Part shown: positions 31,589 to 39,724 of the stretch, in pieces
Position numbering within the stretch: the stretch's first letter is position 1
Layout of the letters: every line of letters starts with the position of its first letter
Program-made: the position numbers and the translations under genes
Notes under the pieces: generated by a model
What the model saw: only the letters and a program-made list of their open reading frames with translations
Database searches by the model: none
What the model was told of the DNA's origin: nothing
Source of the DNA: an uncultured Dorea sp.
GTDB lineage: Bacteria; Bacillota; Clostridia; Lachnospirales; Lachnospiraceae
DNA length: 47,106 bases
Direction of reading: 5' to 3'
Assembly: GCA_910579335.1 (NCBI GenBank)
Contig: CAJTUQ010000002.1
Coordinates: 1-47,106 of the forward strand

Positions 31589-33622
31589 ATGGAAAAAAGA
31601 GAGCAGGATATTCTGAAAAAAATAGAAGAGAAAACAAAGGATATACAAGTGCCGGAGAAGCTTGAACCAGAGCAGATGGAACGGCTTTTGGAGGAAAAGG
31701 GAACAAAGCGCAGGCGAAGAACTATGGCGCCGTATCGTATTGGAGGCCTGCTGGCGGCGTGCCTTTTGCTGGCGGCGGGAATCCAAATTACGGGAAACCT
31801 TAGAAATGACATGCCCGCAGAGAAGGCGGCAAAGAGTACGACAGAGATTGCAAAGGAAGCGCTTAAAGACGAAAAGGACGGCCTGACGCCGGAGGATGAA
31901 GAGGATGCTGCCGGGGGAGAGGACGATTATAAAAAAGTATATTCCTATATTAAAGCGAAGCTTGATATGCAGGAACAAGAGCAAAAGGAGATCCGCCTTT
32001 TTGATACGGCGAAATCAGATACTGCCAAGAGCATGGAATCCGGGGGAATGACGGAAGATATCGCGGCGGAGGAATCGGTCATGGCCGCCGCTGATACAGG
32101 CGGCACAGAAGCTGTCGGAGCATCTTACTCTGAGACAAATGTCCGTCAGGAAGGGGTGGATGAAGCCGATGTGGTAAAAACGGACGGGAGATATCTGTAT
32201 GTGCTGAAGGAAAACGGTGAAAAGATATCTATTGTAGATACGAAAGAGAAGCTGAAAAAAACAGGGGAAATCAGTGCAGGGAAGAACAGGCGGATAGAGG
32301 AATTTTATGTGGTGCCTGAAGAGAACAGGCTGGTATATATTGCGGCCGTATATGAAGAAAGGCAGTCGTCGGATGAGGAGACAGGGGCTGCTGTATATGA
32401 AGAGGATACCGCATACTTGGGCGGCGGCCTGCAGACTCTCGAAAAGGTAGAGGCGGTAACTTGCGATATTGAAAATCCGGAAAAGCCAAAAGAGCTGGGA
32501 AGGCTTACTCAGAGCGGGTATTACAGTTCGTCGAGAATGGCTGGCGGATATCTTTATCTGTTCAGCAGTTACAGTGTAGGAAATAACATTGACAGCCACA
32601 GGCCGCGCACGTTTATTCCGATGGTAAATGACAGCCTGATAAAGGAAAAGGATATCAGCCTTCCGCCATTTAAATGCGCAAGCATGTACGAGGTGGTGAC
32701 GGCGGTCAGCCTTGATAAGCCGTCACAGGCCGCGGACAGCAGGGCGATATTTACAGACGGCGGGAATTTGTATGTGAGCAATGAAAATATTTATTACTAT
32801 GAGACGAAATGGAATGACAGCGGGGATGCAGAGAAGACGGTTATAAGGAAAATCGGTTATAAGGACGGAAAATTATCGTCCGCAGTACAAGGGAGTATGA
32901 AAGGATATATTAACGATTCCTTTTCCATTGATGAGTACAAAGGAAATCTTAGGATTGTGGCGACAGTCGGCGAGACAAATTCGGTTTACGTGCTGGATGA
33001 AAAGCTTAAGACAATCGGCTCTATCAAAAACCTTGCAAAGGACGAACGGGTGTATTCTGCAAGGCTGCTTGGAGATACGGGATATTTTGTGACCTTCCGG
33101 GAGACGGATCCCTTGTTTAGCGTGGACTTTTCAAATCCTAGGAAACCCCGTATCTTAGGGAAGCTGAAAATACCGGGATTTTCGGAGTATCTGCATTTTT
33201 ACGGAAAAGACAAACTGCTCGGAATCGGTATGAACGTGGACGAAGATTCGCAGGTCACAGACGGAGTGAAGCTCAGTATGTTTGATATTTCAGATAATAC
33301 GGACGTTAAGGAAGAAAATAAGCTTGTGCTGAAAAATGTTTACAGTACCGACGTGTCTTACGATTACAAAGCGGCGCTTATCGACGCGGGCAGGGACATT
33401 ATCGGATTTGCCGGCAATACGGAAGGCGGGGATCGCTACTATCTGTTCGGTTACGATGAGAAGGCGGGTTTTATTTGCAAGTTGTCTGAAGAAATCAACG
33501 GGCGTTCCGGCAGGGCGGCCAGAGGGCTGTACATTGATGATTCACTGTATATAGTATGTGGCAATGTTATTGAAGCGTATTCTCTTAAGGATTATAAAAA
33601 GACGGAGGATTTGATATTGTAG
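31589..33622 (+). CDS. Membrane-anchored beta-propeller protein, candidate anti-sigma/sensor
   Basis: A 677-residue protein. A short cytoplasmic N-terminus with charged residues (about 1-45) resembles anti-sigma tails, followed by one membrane segment (about 48-66), a linker, and a large outer domain. The outer domain begins YSETNVRQEGVDEADVVKTD, the hallmark of the C-terminal beta-propeller family (Pfam 09826), and contains repeated strand blocks ending with LYIVCGNVIEAYSL. Its tight coupling to the ECF sigma gene suggests it senses an envelope signal and restrains the sigma factor. Ligand unknown. No signal peptidase site is evident, so it is probably held by the membrane helix. Confidence 0.82.
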   Translation: MEKREQDILKKIEEKTKDIQVPEKLEPEQMERLLEEKGTKRRRRTMAPYRIGGLLAACLLLAAGIQITGNLRNDMPAEKAAKSTTEIAKEALKDEKDGLTPEDEEDAAGGEDDYKKVYSYIKAKLDMQEQEQKEIRLFDTAKSDTAKSMESGGMTEDIAAEESVMAAADTGGTEAVGASYSETNVRQEGVDEADVVKTDGRYLYVLKENGEKISIVDTKEKLKKTGEISAGKNRRIEEFYVVPEENRLVYIAAVYEERQSSDEETGAAVYEEDTAYLGGGLQTLEKVEAVTCDIENPEKPKELGRLTQSGYYSSSRMAGGYLYLFSSYSVGNNIDSHRPRTFIPMVNDSLIKEKDISLPPFKCASMYEVVTAVSLDKPSQAADSRAIFTDGGNLYVSNENIYYYETKWNDSGDAEKTVIRKIGYKDGKLSSAVQGSMKGYINDSFSIDEYKGNLRIVATVGETNSVYVLDEKLKTIGSIKNLAKDERVYSARLLGDTGYFVTFRETDPLFSVDFSNPRKPRILGKLKIPGFSEYLHFYGKDKLLGIGMNVDEDSQVTDGVKLSMFDISDNTDVKEENKLVLKNVYSTDVSYDYKAALIDAGRDIIGFAGNTEGGDRYYLFGYDEKAGFICKLSEEINGRSGRAARGLYIDDSLYIVCGNVIEAYSLKDYKKTEDLIL

Positions 33623-33771
33623 TGCTGTTTCTTAAAAACGAAAATGTATGTTATATGTAATACACAAAAGGAACAGCCCAAAGGTAAAAACAATAATAGC
33701 GCATAAAATTCAGACAATTTATCAGGTGCTAATAAAAAGAATAAAAATATATAAAAAATAGTAAAAAAGCA

Positions 33772-33800
33772 TTGACAAATAAAAGCTGCGGTGATATCAT
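33772..33800 (+). promoter_or_regulatory. Strong orphan SigA promoter
   Basis: TTGACA (33772-33777), 17-base spacer, TATCAT (33795-33800). The predicted start point is near 33807, about 50 bases before the small reading frame. No conventional gene follows. Confidence 0.7.
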
Positions 33801-33857
33801 AAAAACATCAAAAAAGAAATCAATCTTTTAAATATAGAAGGAAGGAGGCTTACTCCA

Positions 33858-33947
33858 GTGGACACAGTAAAAGAGACAACAATTCAATATGTTAGTGGTA
33901 TGGCAGACGGAAGTTCCCGGAGAAAAAGCCTTAACCATTATTTTTAA
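33858..33947 (+). CDS. Possible 29-codon small protein
   Basis: A GTG-started frame of 29 codons. It begins MDTVKETTIQYVSG and ends KSLNHYF. GGAGG at 33844-33848 lies nine bases before the start, and a consensus-like promoter lies upstream, so translation is plausible. The peptide is polar with no membrane segment or signal peptide. Its beginning vaguely recalls small DUF1659-like proteins of Firmicutes, but it is far too short, so it may be a truncated remnant. I do not recognise the family. Confidence 0.4.
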   Translation: MDTVKETTIQYVSGMADGSSRRKSLNHYF

Positions 33948-34140
33948 GATAAGCCGGAAAAGATTGAATGAAAATTAAAAATTCGGAGAAGAGGAGCCGG
34001 TGAGAAAATAAGGATTTGTAATCTGCAGACATATTGAAGTAAGATACCACGAAAGTTATAAAAGGTTTGGGAACGGTTAATCCAGAAGATTCCTCCGAAT
34101 TATAAGATAGAAACAAATTAAACTGAATATAAAAATATAG

Positions 34141-34174
34141 CAGCCATTGGAGTAGAGCATTCCGGTGGCTGTTT
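34141..34174 (+). terminator. Possible terminator of the orphan unit
   Basis: CAGCCATTGGA pairs with TCCGGTGGCTG (two G-U pairs) around a nine-base loop. Only a three-T run follows on the plus strand, so termination may be weak. On the minus strand the following sequence is T-rich. Confidence 0.45.
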
Positions 34175-34252
34175 CGCTGTGTAACATTTTGCATTTATAC
34201 AGCTTGCGGCTTTGCGCTGTCCTTGGAAATTTATAATTATTCAGTGTATATT

Positions 34253-34281
34253 TTGACATTGAAGAAGCCTTATGATACACT
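34253..34281 (+). promoter_or_regulatory. SigA-type promoter of the 984-residue protein gene
   Basis: TTGACA (34253-34258), 17-base spacer, TACACT (34276-34281). The start point would be about 34288, giving a leader of about 50 bases before the TTG start codon. Confidence 0.72.
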
Positions 34282-34338
34282 AATAATAATGATTTCAACA
34301 GTAAGAGCAAATGAAAGATACATATTGAGGTGAGGAAT

Positions 34339-37293
34339 TTGGATAAATATGAATATCGGGTAAAAACAGAACAATTGCTTGAATATACAGAGAAAAAGCA
34401 GTTTCGAAAAGCGATGGAAATTGCGGATACGATTGACTGGCGCAGGGTAAAGAGTGCGTCTATGCTGAATACGGTTAGTGAGGTTTATGAAAACTGCGGA
34501 GAGTTCCAGAAGAGCCGCGATATTCTGTTCATGGCGTTTGACCGTTCGCCGGGAAGCAGGAAAGTCGTTTACCGGCTTGCTACACTGGCGCTTAAAGTGA
34601 ATGACCCGGAAGAGGCTTCCGATTGTTATGAAGAGTTTGTTAAGCTGGCGCCGAAGGATCCGAATCAGTATATCTTGAAATACAGGATACTGAAAGTACA
34701 GAAGGCGCCTCTTGAGGAGCAGATTGCTGCGCTTGAGGAGTTTAAGAAGGCGGAGTACATTGAAAAGTGGGCATATGAACTGGCAAAGCTGTATCACGAG
34801 GCTGGTATGGTCAGGGAATGCATAGAGGAATGTGATGATTTGATTCTCTGGTTCAGCGAGGGGAAGTATGTCTATCTGGCAATGGAGCTTAAGATGAAAT
34901 ATAAGCCTCTTACACCGCTTCAGCAGGAGAAGTATGATAAGCATACCGGAAAAAAGACGAAGGATCTTGTGCTTCCGGGGCAGGACGATGAAGAGGATTT
35001 GAGTATTCCTGAGCCGGAAAAGGAAGAGGAAGAGAAGCGTGCGCCTGTAAAAGAGAAAGAAGAGACTGCGGCAGAGGAAAAAGAGGAGACAAAAGACACA
35101 TCCGAAGAGGCTTCCGAGGAAGAGGAGGCTGTAAAAGCGCCTGAAGAAGTAAAGAGCAAGCCGCGTGCGCCGATTACGAGAATCGTAACAGGGGCGACGC
35201 TTGAGGAGGCTCTGGCAAGCGGCGTTGCAATGGCGGCAGGGCTGAATAAGGAAGAAAAGGCGATGGCGGACAGGGATGAAGAGCTGAAAGCCGACGGCCA
35301 GATGAAGATAGAAGACATCCTCCAAGAGTGGGAAGAAAAGCAGAAACTAAATGCCGATGCAATTGAGAAGCAGAAGGCGGAAGATAAGGAACGGCTGAAA
35401 AAGGAACGTAAGGAAGCGGAAAAAAGGAAAGAGGCCGCGAGAAAGGCGGCCGAGGAGACGGCGAGAAAAGCTGAGGAGGAAGCCAGAAAGAGGGCGGCCG
35501 AAGAAGCGGCAAAAAAGGCCGAGGAAGAGGCAAAGAAGAAAGCGGCTGAGGAGGCTGCAAAGAAAGCCAAAGAGGAAGCGGCAAAAAAAGCGGCTGAGGA
35601 GGCTGCAAAGAAAGCCGAGGAGGAAGCAAAAAAAGCCGAAGCAGCGAAGAAAAAAGCAAAAGGCGAATCGGGAGATGCTTCCAAAGCTAAAAAACCGAAA
35701 AAGAATATATTGGAGGAAAAAACGCAGAGACTTCCGGACGATATTATGGAGCTTGTAGAGCAGCTTGAAAGCAGAGTTTCCGGTACTCCTGCGTCTCAAA
35801 AAGAGGAGACAGCGAAAGACGTACCTGAACAGGAAGATATTCTGGCAAGTCTTGCGGAGGACTTCGGCGAAGAAGAACCGGCTGATATTTCTTTAGACGA
35901 CGGGCTGCAGGCCGATGTTTTTGAAGACAGTGATTTTGTGGAGGCGGACTCGGAAGACGAAGAATTTGAAGAAGACGAAACCGAGGAGGACTTTGAGGGC
36001 GAGGAGTTCGAGGAAGACGAAACCGAGGAAGACTTTGAGGGCGAGGAGTTCGAGGAAGACGAAACCGAGGAGGACTTTGAGGACGAGGAGTTCGAGGAAG
36101 ACGAAACCGAGGAGGGCTTCGAGGGCGAAGAGTTCGAGGAAGACGAAACCGAGGAGGGCTTCGAGGGCGAAGAGTTCGAGGAAGACGAAGCCGAGGAGGA
36201 CTTTGAAGAAGATTACGTTGAAGATGAATTTGATGATGAGGAAGATTTCGAGGAAGAGTTTGAGGAAGACGAGTTAGATACGGACGAATCTGAAGAAGAG
36301 TTTGAGGAGGATGACGACGAGGAGGACTTTGAGGAAGAAGAGTTCGATGAGGAGGATTTCGAGGAAGAAGAATTAAAAGAAGAGATTCCGCTTGAGATTG
36401 AGGAGCCTTCCGAAGAGGAGATACAAAAGAGGTTCAAAAAGGCGAAGGGCGGCGGAGGCGTTCCGTTTGACACTGGATTTGTAGTGACCGGGCGTTATGA
36501 TTTGAGCGCGACCAGTGAGATTGGTTTAAAGGCCGGACTTACGGAGGAACAGAAAAAGCTGTTTTCCTATTTTGTTCCCGTCAGGGGTATGAGCGAGCAA
36601 ATCGTGGAGGCTCTTGACAATGACCGCAGGGCGCAGAGAGAAGGCACTTCAAAGACAGGAAACCTTCTTGTCATTGGCAGAAAGGGCTCAGGAAAAACTG
36701 TTTTGGCCGTGGATATTGTAAAAGCGATTCAGAAGCAGAGGAATTTAAAGCAGGGCAAAGTCGCAATCGTTACCGGAGAATCTTTAAATAAGAAAGAACT
36801 GCCGAATATCATCCAGAAACTTAAAGGAGGGGCAATTATTGTAGAAAAGGCCGGAAAGCTTAATTCCAGGACGGTGAAGGAATTGAATCACCTGATGGAG
36901 AGAAAGACGGGCGAGATGCTCTTCGTGCTGGAGGATCAGAGAAAGCCTTTGGAGAAGGTTTTGACAGCGAATCCGGAATTTAAGAAAAAGTTTACCTCCA
37001 AACTGGAACTGCCGATTTTTATTAATGACGAGCTTGTAACTTTTGGCCAGACCTATGCGAAAGAAAATGGTTATAAGCTGGATGAGATGGGTATCCTGGC
37101 GCTGTACAGCCGTATCGATGTGATGCAGAGAGAGGATCACGCGGTGTCTGTCGCAGAAGTAAAGGAGATTATGGACGAAGCGATTTCTCATTCCCAGAGA
37201 GTTAATGTAAAGCATCTGGCGCGCAGAGTATTCGGAAAAGGTACGGATGATTCTGACAGAATCATTCTGAAAGAGGAAGATTTTAAAATTTAG
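34339..37293 (+). CDS. Large TPR/coiled-coil/acidic-repeat protein with degenerate CbbX/SpoVK-like AAA domain
   Basis: A 984-residue protein in four parts. Residues ~1-200 form TPR-like helical repeats. Residues ~205-455 are charged and end in a long Lys/Ala/Glu helix (about 340-450) likely to be coiled coil. Residues ~490-700 are extremely acidic and include six 14-residue repeats. The last ~270 residues form a P-loop domain: Walker A GRKGSGKT (780-787). The order of motifs then follows CbbX/SpoVK AAA+ proteins. The Walker B position reads GGAIIVEKAG (831-840) instead of the usual acidic DE pair, and the arginine-finger position reads NPEFKKKF (878-885) with no arginine. It probably binds but may not hydrolyse ATP. 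The TTG at 34339 is chosen because GAGGTGA ends five bases before it; GTG at 34330 is the alternative. Function unknown. Confidence 0.8.
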   Translation: MDKYEYRVKTEQLLEYTEKKQFRKAMEIADTIDWRRVKSASMLNTVSEVYENCGEFQKSRDILFMAFDRSPGSRKVVYRLATLALKVNDPEEASDCYEEFVKLAPKDPNQYILKYRILKVQKAPLEEQIAALEEFKKAEYIEKWAYELAKLYHEAGMVRECIEECDDLILWFSEGKYVYLAMELKMKYKPLTPLQQEKYDKHTGKKTKDLVLPGQDDEEDLSIPEPEKEEEEKRAPVKEKEETAAEEKEETKDTSEEASEEEEAVKAPEEVKSKPRAPITRIVTGATLEEALASGVAMAAGLNKEEKAMADRDEELKADGQMKIEDILQEWEEKQKLNADAIEKQKAEDKERLKKERKEAEKRKEAARKAAEETARKAEEEARKRAAEEAAKKAEEEAKKKAAEEAAKKAKEEAAKKAAEEAAKKAEEEAKKAEAAKKKAKGESGDASKAKKPKKNILEEKTQRLPDDIMELVEQLESRVSGTPASQKEETAKDVPEQEDILASLAEDFGEEEPADISLDDGLQADVFEDSDFVEADSEDEEFEEDETEEDFEGEEFEEDETEEDFEGEEFEEDETEEDFEDEEFEEDETEEGFEGEEFEEDETEEGFEGEEFEEDEAEEDFEEDYVEDEFDDEEDFEEEFEEDELDTDESEEEFEEDDDEEDFEEEEFDEEDFEEEELKEEIPLEIEEPSEEEIQKRFKKAKGGGGVPFDTGFVVTGRYDLSATSEIGLKAGLTEEQKKLFSYFVPVRGMSEQIVEALDNDRRAQREGTSKTGNLLVIGRKGSGKTVLAVDIVKAIQKQRNLKQGKVAIVTGESLNKKELPNIIQKLKGGAIIVEKAGKLNSRTVKELNHLMERKTGEMLFVLEDQRKPLEKVLTANPEFKKKFTSKLELPIFINDELVTFGQTYAKENGYKLDEMGILALYSRIDVMQREDHAVSVAEVKEIMDEAISHSQRVNVKHLARRVFGKGTDDSDRIILKEEDFKI
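35959..36210 (+). repeat. Six tandem 42-bp units encoding acidic 14-residue repeats
   Basis: Six consecutive 42-base units begin at 35959, 36001, 36043, 36085, 36127 and 36169. Each encodes a variant of EEFEEDETEEDFEG. Units 1-3 differ by a few bases and units 4-6 share GGCTTC or GAAGCC variants, which points to stepwise local duplication. Further degenerate acidic repeats follow to about 36375. The array lies wholly within the large coding region and keeps its frame. Confidence 0.92.
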
Positions 37294-37300
37294 CAGTAAA

Positions 37301-37345
37301 AAAGGAGTTTTGGCGAACCATATTTGCCAAAACTCTTTCTTTTTG
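37301..37345 (+). terminator. Intrinsic terminator between the AAA-domain gene and glgB
   Basis: GAGTTTTGGC (37305-37314) pairs with GCCAAAACTC (37326-37335), with A and T-rich flanks (AAAG and TTTCTTTTT) on either side. It follows the stop codon by about ten bases. Confidence 0.85.
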
Positions 37346-37364
37346 CGCTGGCGGGGGGTATAAT
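37336..37364 (+). promoter_or_regulatory. Possible promoter for glgB
   Basis: A perfect TATAAT at 37359-37364 lies about 40 bases before the glgB start. The -35 position (37336-37341) reads TTTCTT, a weak match that overlaps the terminator tail. Confidence 0.4.
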
Positions 37365-37403
37365 AATAGTACTAAAAACAACGTAGCAGGAGAGGGCACG
37401 AAT

Positions 37404-39314
37404 ATGGCGGAAAAGAAAAAGAAAGCATATGAAATTAGTGAACTGGACCAGTATCTTTTCGGACAAGGGAATCATTATGAGATTTATAAGAAATTGGGCG
37501 CGCACAGAGTAAAAAAAGGCAAAAAGGAAGGTGTTTATTTTGCAGTCTGGGCACCTCATGCAAAATCGGTGTCGGTCATTGGTGAGTTTAATGAGTGGGA
37601 TATAGAGGCGAATCCGATGGAGCGGCAGGAATCCGTAGGGATTTTCACCTGTTTTATTCCGGGAGTAAAGGAATATGATATGTACAAGTATTGTATTCAG
37701 ACATATACGGGAGATTATGTGTTTAAGGCGGATCCGTTTGCGAACCATGCAGAGCTCAGGCCGGGGACGGCGTCTAAGGTTGCGGATATCAGCAATTTGA
37801 AATGGACAGACTCTGAATGGATGGAAAAGAGAAAAAAATGGAACCACATGCAGAAACCGGTATCTGTCTATGAGGCTCATATCGGTTCGTGGAAGAGACA
37901 TCCGGGACGGGAGGATGAGGGCTTCTATACGTACCGTGAATTTGCAAAGGAAGCTGCAAAATATGTGAAGGATATGGGATATACCCACATTGAGCTGATA
38001 GGTATTGCAGAGCATCCCTTTGACGGTTCGTGGGGGTATCAGGTGACGGGCTACTATGCTCCTACTTCCAGATACGGGACGCCGGAGGATTTCGCATGGA
38101 TGATTAATTATCTGCACCGCAACAAGATTGGCGTGATCCTTGACTGGGTGCCGGCGCATTTTCCGAGAGATGCGCACGGGCTTGCGGATTTTGACGGAAC
38201 GCCGACCTTTGAATACGCCGACCCAAGAAAAGGGGAGCATCCGGACTGGGGAACAAAGATATTTGACTTTGGAAAGAACGAAGTAAGAAACTTTTTGATT
38301 TCTAATGCGCTGTTTTGGATTGAACAGTTCCACGTTGACGGCCTGCGTGTTGACGCGGTTGCTTCTATATTATATCTGGATTACGGAAAGCAGGACGGGC
38401 AGTGGGTTGCGAATAAATACGGCGGCAACCAGAATTTAGAGGCGATTGATTTCTTCAAGCATTTAAATTCTGTCGTACTAGGCAGGAATCCTGGTGCGAT
38501 GATGATAGCCGAGGAGTCTACCGCATGGCCGAAGGTGACGGGAGACGTGGAGGATGACGGACTTGGATTCAGCCTGAAATGGAATATGGGCTGGATGCAT
38601 GATTTTACGGAATATATGAAGCTTGACCCGTATTTCCGCAAGGACAACCATCATATGATGACCTTTGCCATGAGCTATGCAGGAAGTGAAAAATATATTC
38701 TTGTGCTCTCCCATGACGAGGTCGTTCATCTCAAGTGCTCCATGCTCAATAAGATGCCGGGGCTCGGTTTTGATAAATATGCGAACCTGAAGGCCGGATA
38801 TGCTTTTATGATGGGACATGCCGGTAAAAAGCTTTTGTTTATGGGACAGGAATTTGCGCAGCTGCGCGAGTGGAGCGAGGAGAGAGAGCTTGATTGGTTC
38901 CTGCTTGCAGAGGAGGAGCATCAGGCAGTCCAGAACTGGATGAGAGACCTTCTGCATCTGTATAAGAAGAATCCGGCGTTGTACCAGGATGAGCAGATTT
39001 GGGATGGTTTTGAGTGGATTAATGCGGATGATGCTTACCGCAGTATTTTCAGCTTTGTGAGACATTCTAAAAATAAGAAGAAAAATCTTCTCTTCGTCAT
39101 CAACTTTACGCCGATGACTTGGGAGGATTACCGGGTAGGCGTGCCTAGAAGAAAGCAATATAAGCTGATACTCAACAGTGACGACGCGAAATACGGCGGA
39201 ACGGGCAAGGAGCGTGCGGCTGTATACAAAGCGGTGAAGCAGGAGTGCGACGGAAGGCCGTTTTCCTTTGCGTACGAACTGCCGCCGTATGGAGTTGCGG
39301 TATTTGAGTTCTAA
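37404..39314 (+). CDS. glgB: 1,4-alpha-glucan branching enzyme
   Basis: A 636-residue GH13 enzyme that makes alpha-1,6 branches in glycogen. An N-terminal CBM48 domain (about 15-130, with YFAVWAPHAKSVSVIGEFN) precedes the catalytic barrel. Catalytic residues are the nucleophile in GLRVDAVAS, the acid/base in IAEESTAWP, and the third carboxylate in LSHDEV. A C-terminal all-beta domain ends with PPYGVAVFEF. Length is normal for the short bacterial form. No other glycogen gene is in the window, although pgi and a phosphoglucomutase-type gene are close. AGGAGAGG precedes the ATG. Confidence 0.95.
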   Translation: MAEKKKKAYEISELDQYLFGQGNHYEIYKKLGAHRVKKGKKEGVYFAVWAPHAKSVSVIGEFNEWDIEANPMERQESVGIFTCFIPGVKEYDMYKYCIQTYTGDYVFKADPFANHAELRPGTASKVADISNLKWTDSEWMEKRKKWNHMQKPVSVYEAHIGSWKRHPGREDEGFYTYREFAKEAAKYVKDMGYTHIELIGIAEHPFDGSWGYQVTGYYAPTSRYGTPEDFAWMINYLHRNKIGVILDWVPAHFPRDAHGLADFDGTPTFEYADPRKGEHPDWGTKIFDFGKNEVRNFLISNALFWIEQFHVDGLRVDAVASILYLDYGKQDGQWVANKYGGNQNLEAIDFFKHLNSVVLGRNPGAMMIAEESTAWPKVTGDVEDDGLGFSLKWNMGWMHDFTEYMKLDPYFRKDNHHMMTFAMSYAGSEKYILVLSHDEVVHLKCSMLNKMPGLGFDKYANLKAGYAFMMGHAGKKLLFMGQEFAQLREWSEERELDWFLLAEEEHQAVQNWMRDLLHLYKKNPALYQDEQIWDGFEWINADDAYRSIFSFVRHSKNKKKNLLFVINFTPMTWEDYRVGVPRRKQYKLILNSDDAKYGGTGKERAAVYKAVKQECDGRPFSFAYELPPYGVAVFEF

Positions 39315-39358
39315 ATCTGAGGACGTATCTGTTTTGGATGAAAATAAATATTCGGGGC

Positions 39359-39387
39359 TTGACAAATGTTTTGTTATCAATTAGAAT
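39359..39387 (+). promoter_or_regulatory. Promoter of the proS T-box leader
   Basis: TTGACA (39359-39364), 17-base spacer, TAGAAT (39382-39387). Transcription would start about 39394, at the beginning of the T-box RNA. Confidence 0.75.
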
Positions 39388-39393
39388 TACGGT

Positions 39394-39672
39394 TAATTGA
39401 ATACCTGTCGGCAGTGTTGGCTGCAAAAGGCAGGTCAGGCGATGAAGAGGGATAGTAGTTGCAGATAATGTTCTACAGAGAGAGAATCCGAAGGCTGAGA
39501 GATTTTTGTACGGGACTGTGATGAACCTGCCTTGGAGCCGCCGTATGAAAGTACGGCGCAGCACCGGCGTTAATGGTGATAAGAGAGAGGACTGCACAGT
39601 GCTGCAGTTAACGAGGGTGGTACCGCCGAGTTTTTCGGTCCCTTTATGGGAGCGGAAATCTCGGCGGTTTTT
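39394..39672 (+). promoter_or_regulatory. T-box riboswitch controlling proS
   Basis: A tRNA-sensing leader of about 280 bases. The conserved T-box sequence AACGAGGGTGGTACCGC is at 39610-39626. It competes with a terminator ending at 39672. AGAGAG/GGAG-type stem I elements and a stable hairpin, GCCGTA with TACGGC, lie upstream. CCT at 39526-39528 in GATGAACCTGCC is a plausible proline specifier but was not tested by folding. Uncharged tRNA-Pro would favour the antiterminator and switch on proS. The downstream gene supports proline specificity. Confidence 0.88.
39623..39672 (+). terminator. T-box leader terminator
   Basis: CCGCCGAG (39623-39630) pairs with CTCGGCGG (39660-39667) around a partly paired inner region, followed by TTTTT. 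It overlaps the T-box core, as the switch mechanism requires. Confidence 0.88.
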
Positions 39673-39724
39673 ATGCCTGCGTGCAAATCATATGGATTAT
39701 AATTAGGAAAAAGGAGAAGGAAAC

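Larger units (their letters stand above)
33623..34252 (+). other. Long gene-poor gap with an orphan transcription unit
   Basis: This AT-rich stretch holds no conventional gene. What it does hold is listed separately: a strong promoter (33772-33800), a possible 29-codon gene (33858-33947), and a hairpin resembling a terminator (34141-34174). The segment 33948-34140 shows many stops in all plus-strand frames. The minus-strand frame across 33931-34194 has no ribosome-binding site. The predicted RNA of roughly 365 bases could be a small RNA, a small-protein mRNA, or the remains of a gene. Confidence 0.5.

Noticed and set aside
33807..34174. tmRNA, RNase P RNA or 6S RNA in the gene-poor gap
   Set aside because: No tRNA-like end, no conserved RNase P or 6S motif that I could recognise; only generic promoter and hairpin signals.
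34920..35684. Long minus-strand frames opposite the Lys/Ala/Glu-rich part of the 984-residue gene
   Set aside because: Ser/Ala/Phe-rich mirror images of biased codons, without ribosome-binding site or family resemblance.
35959..36210. CRISPR-like array
   Set aside because: The units are 42-base, in frame with a coding sequence and have no spacers, so this is a protein repeat.
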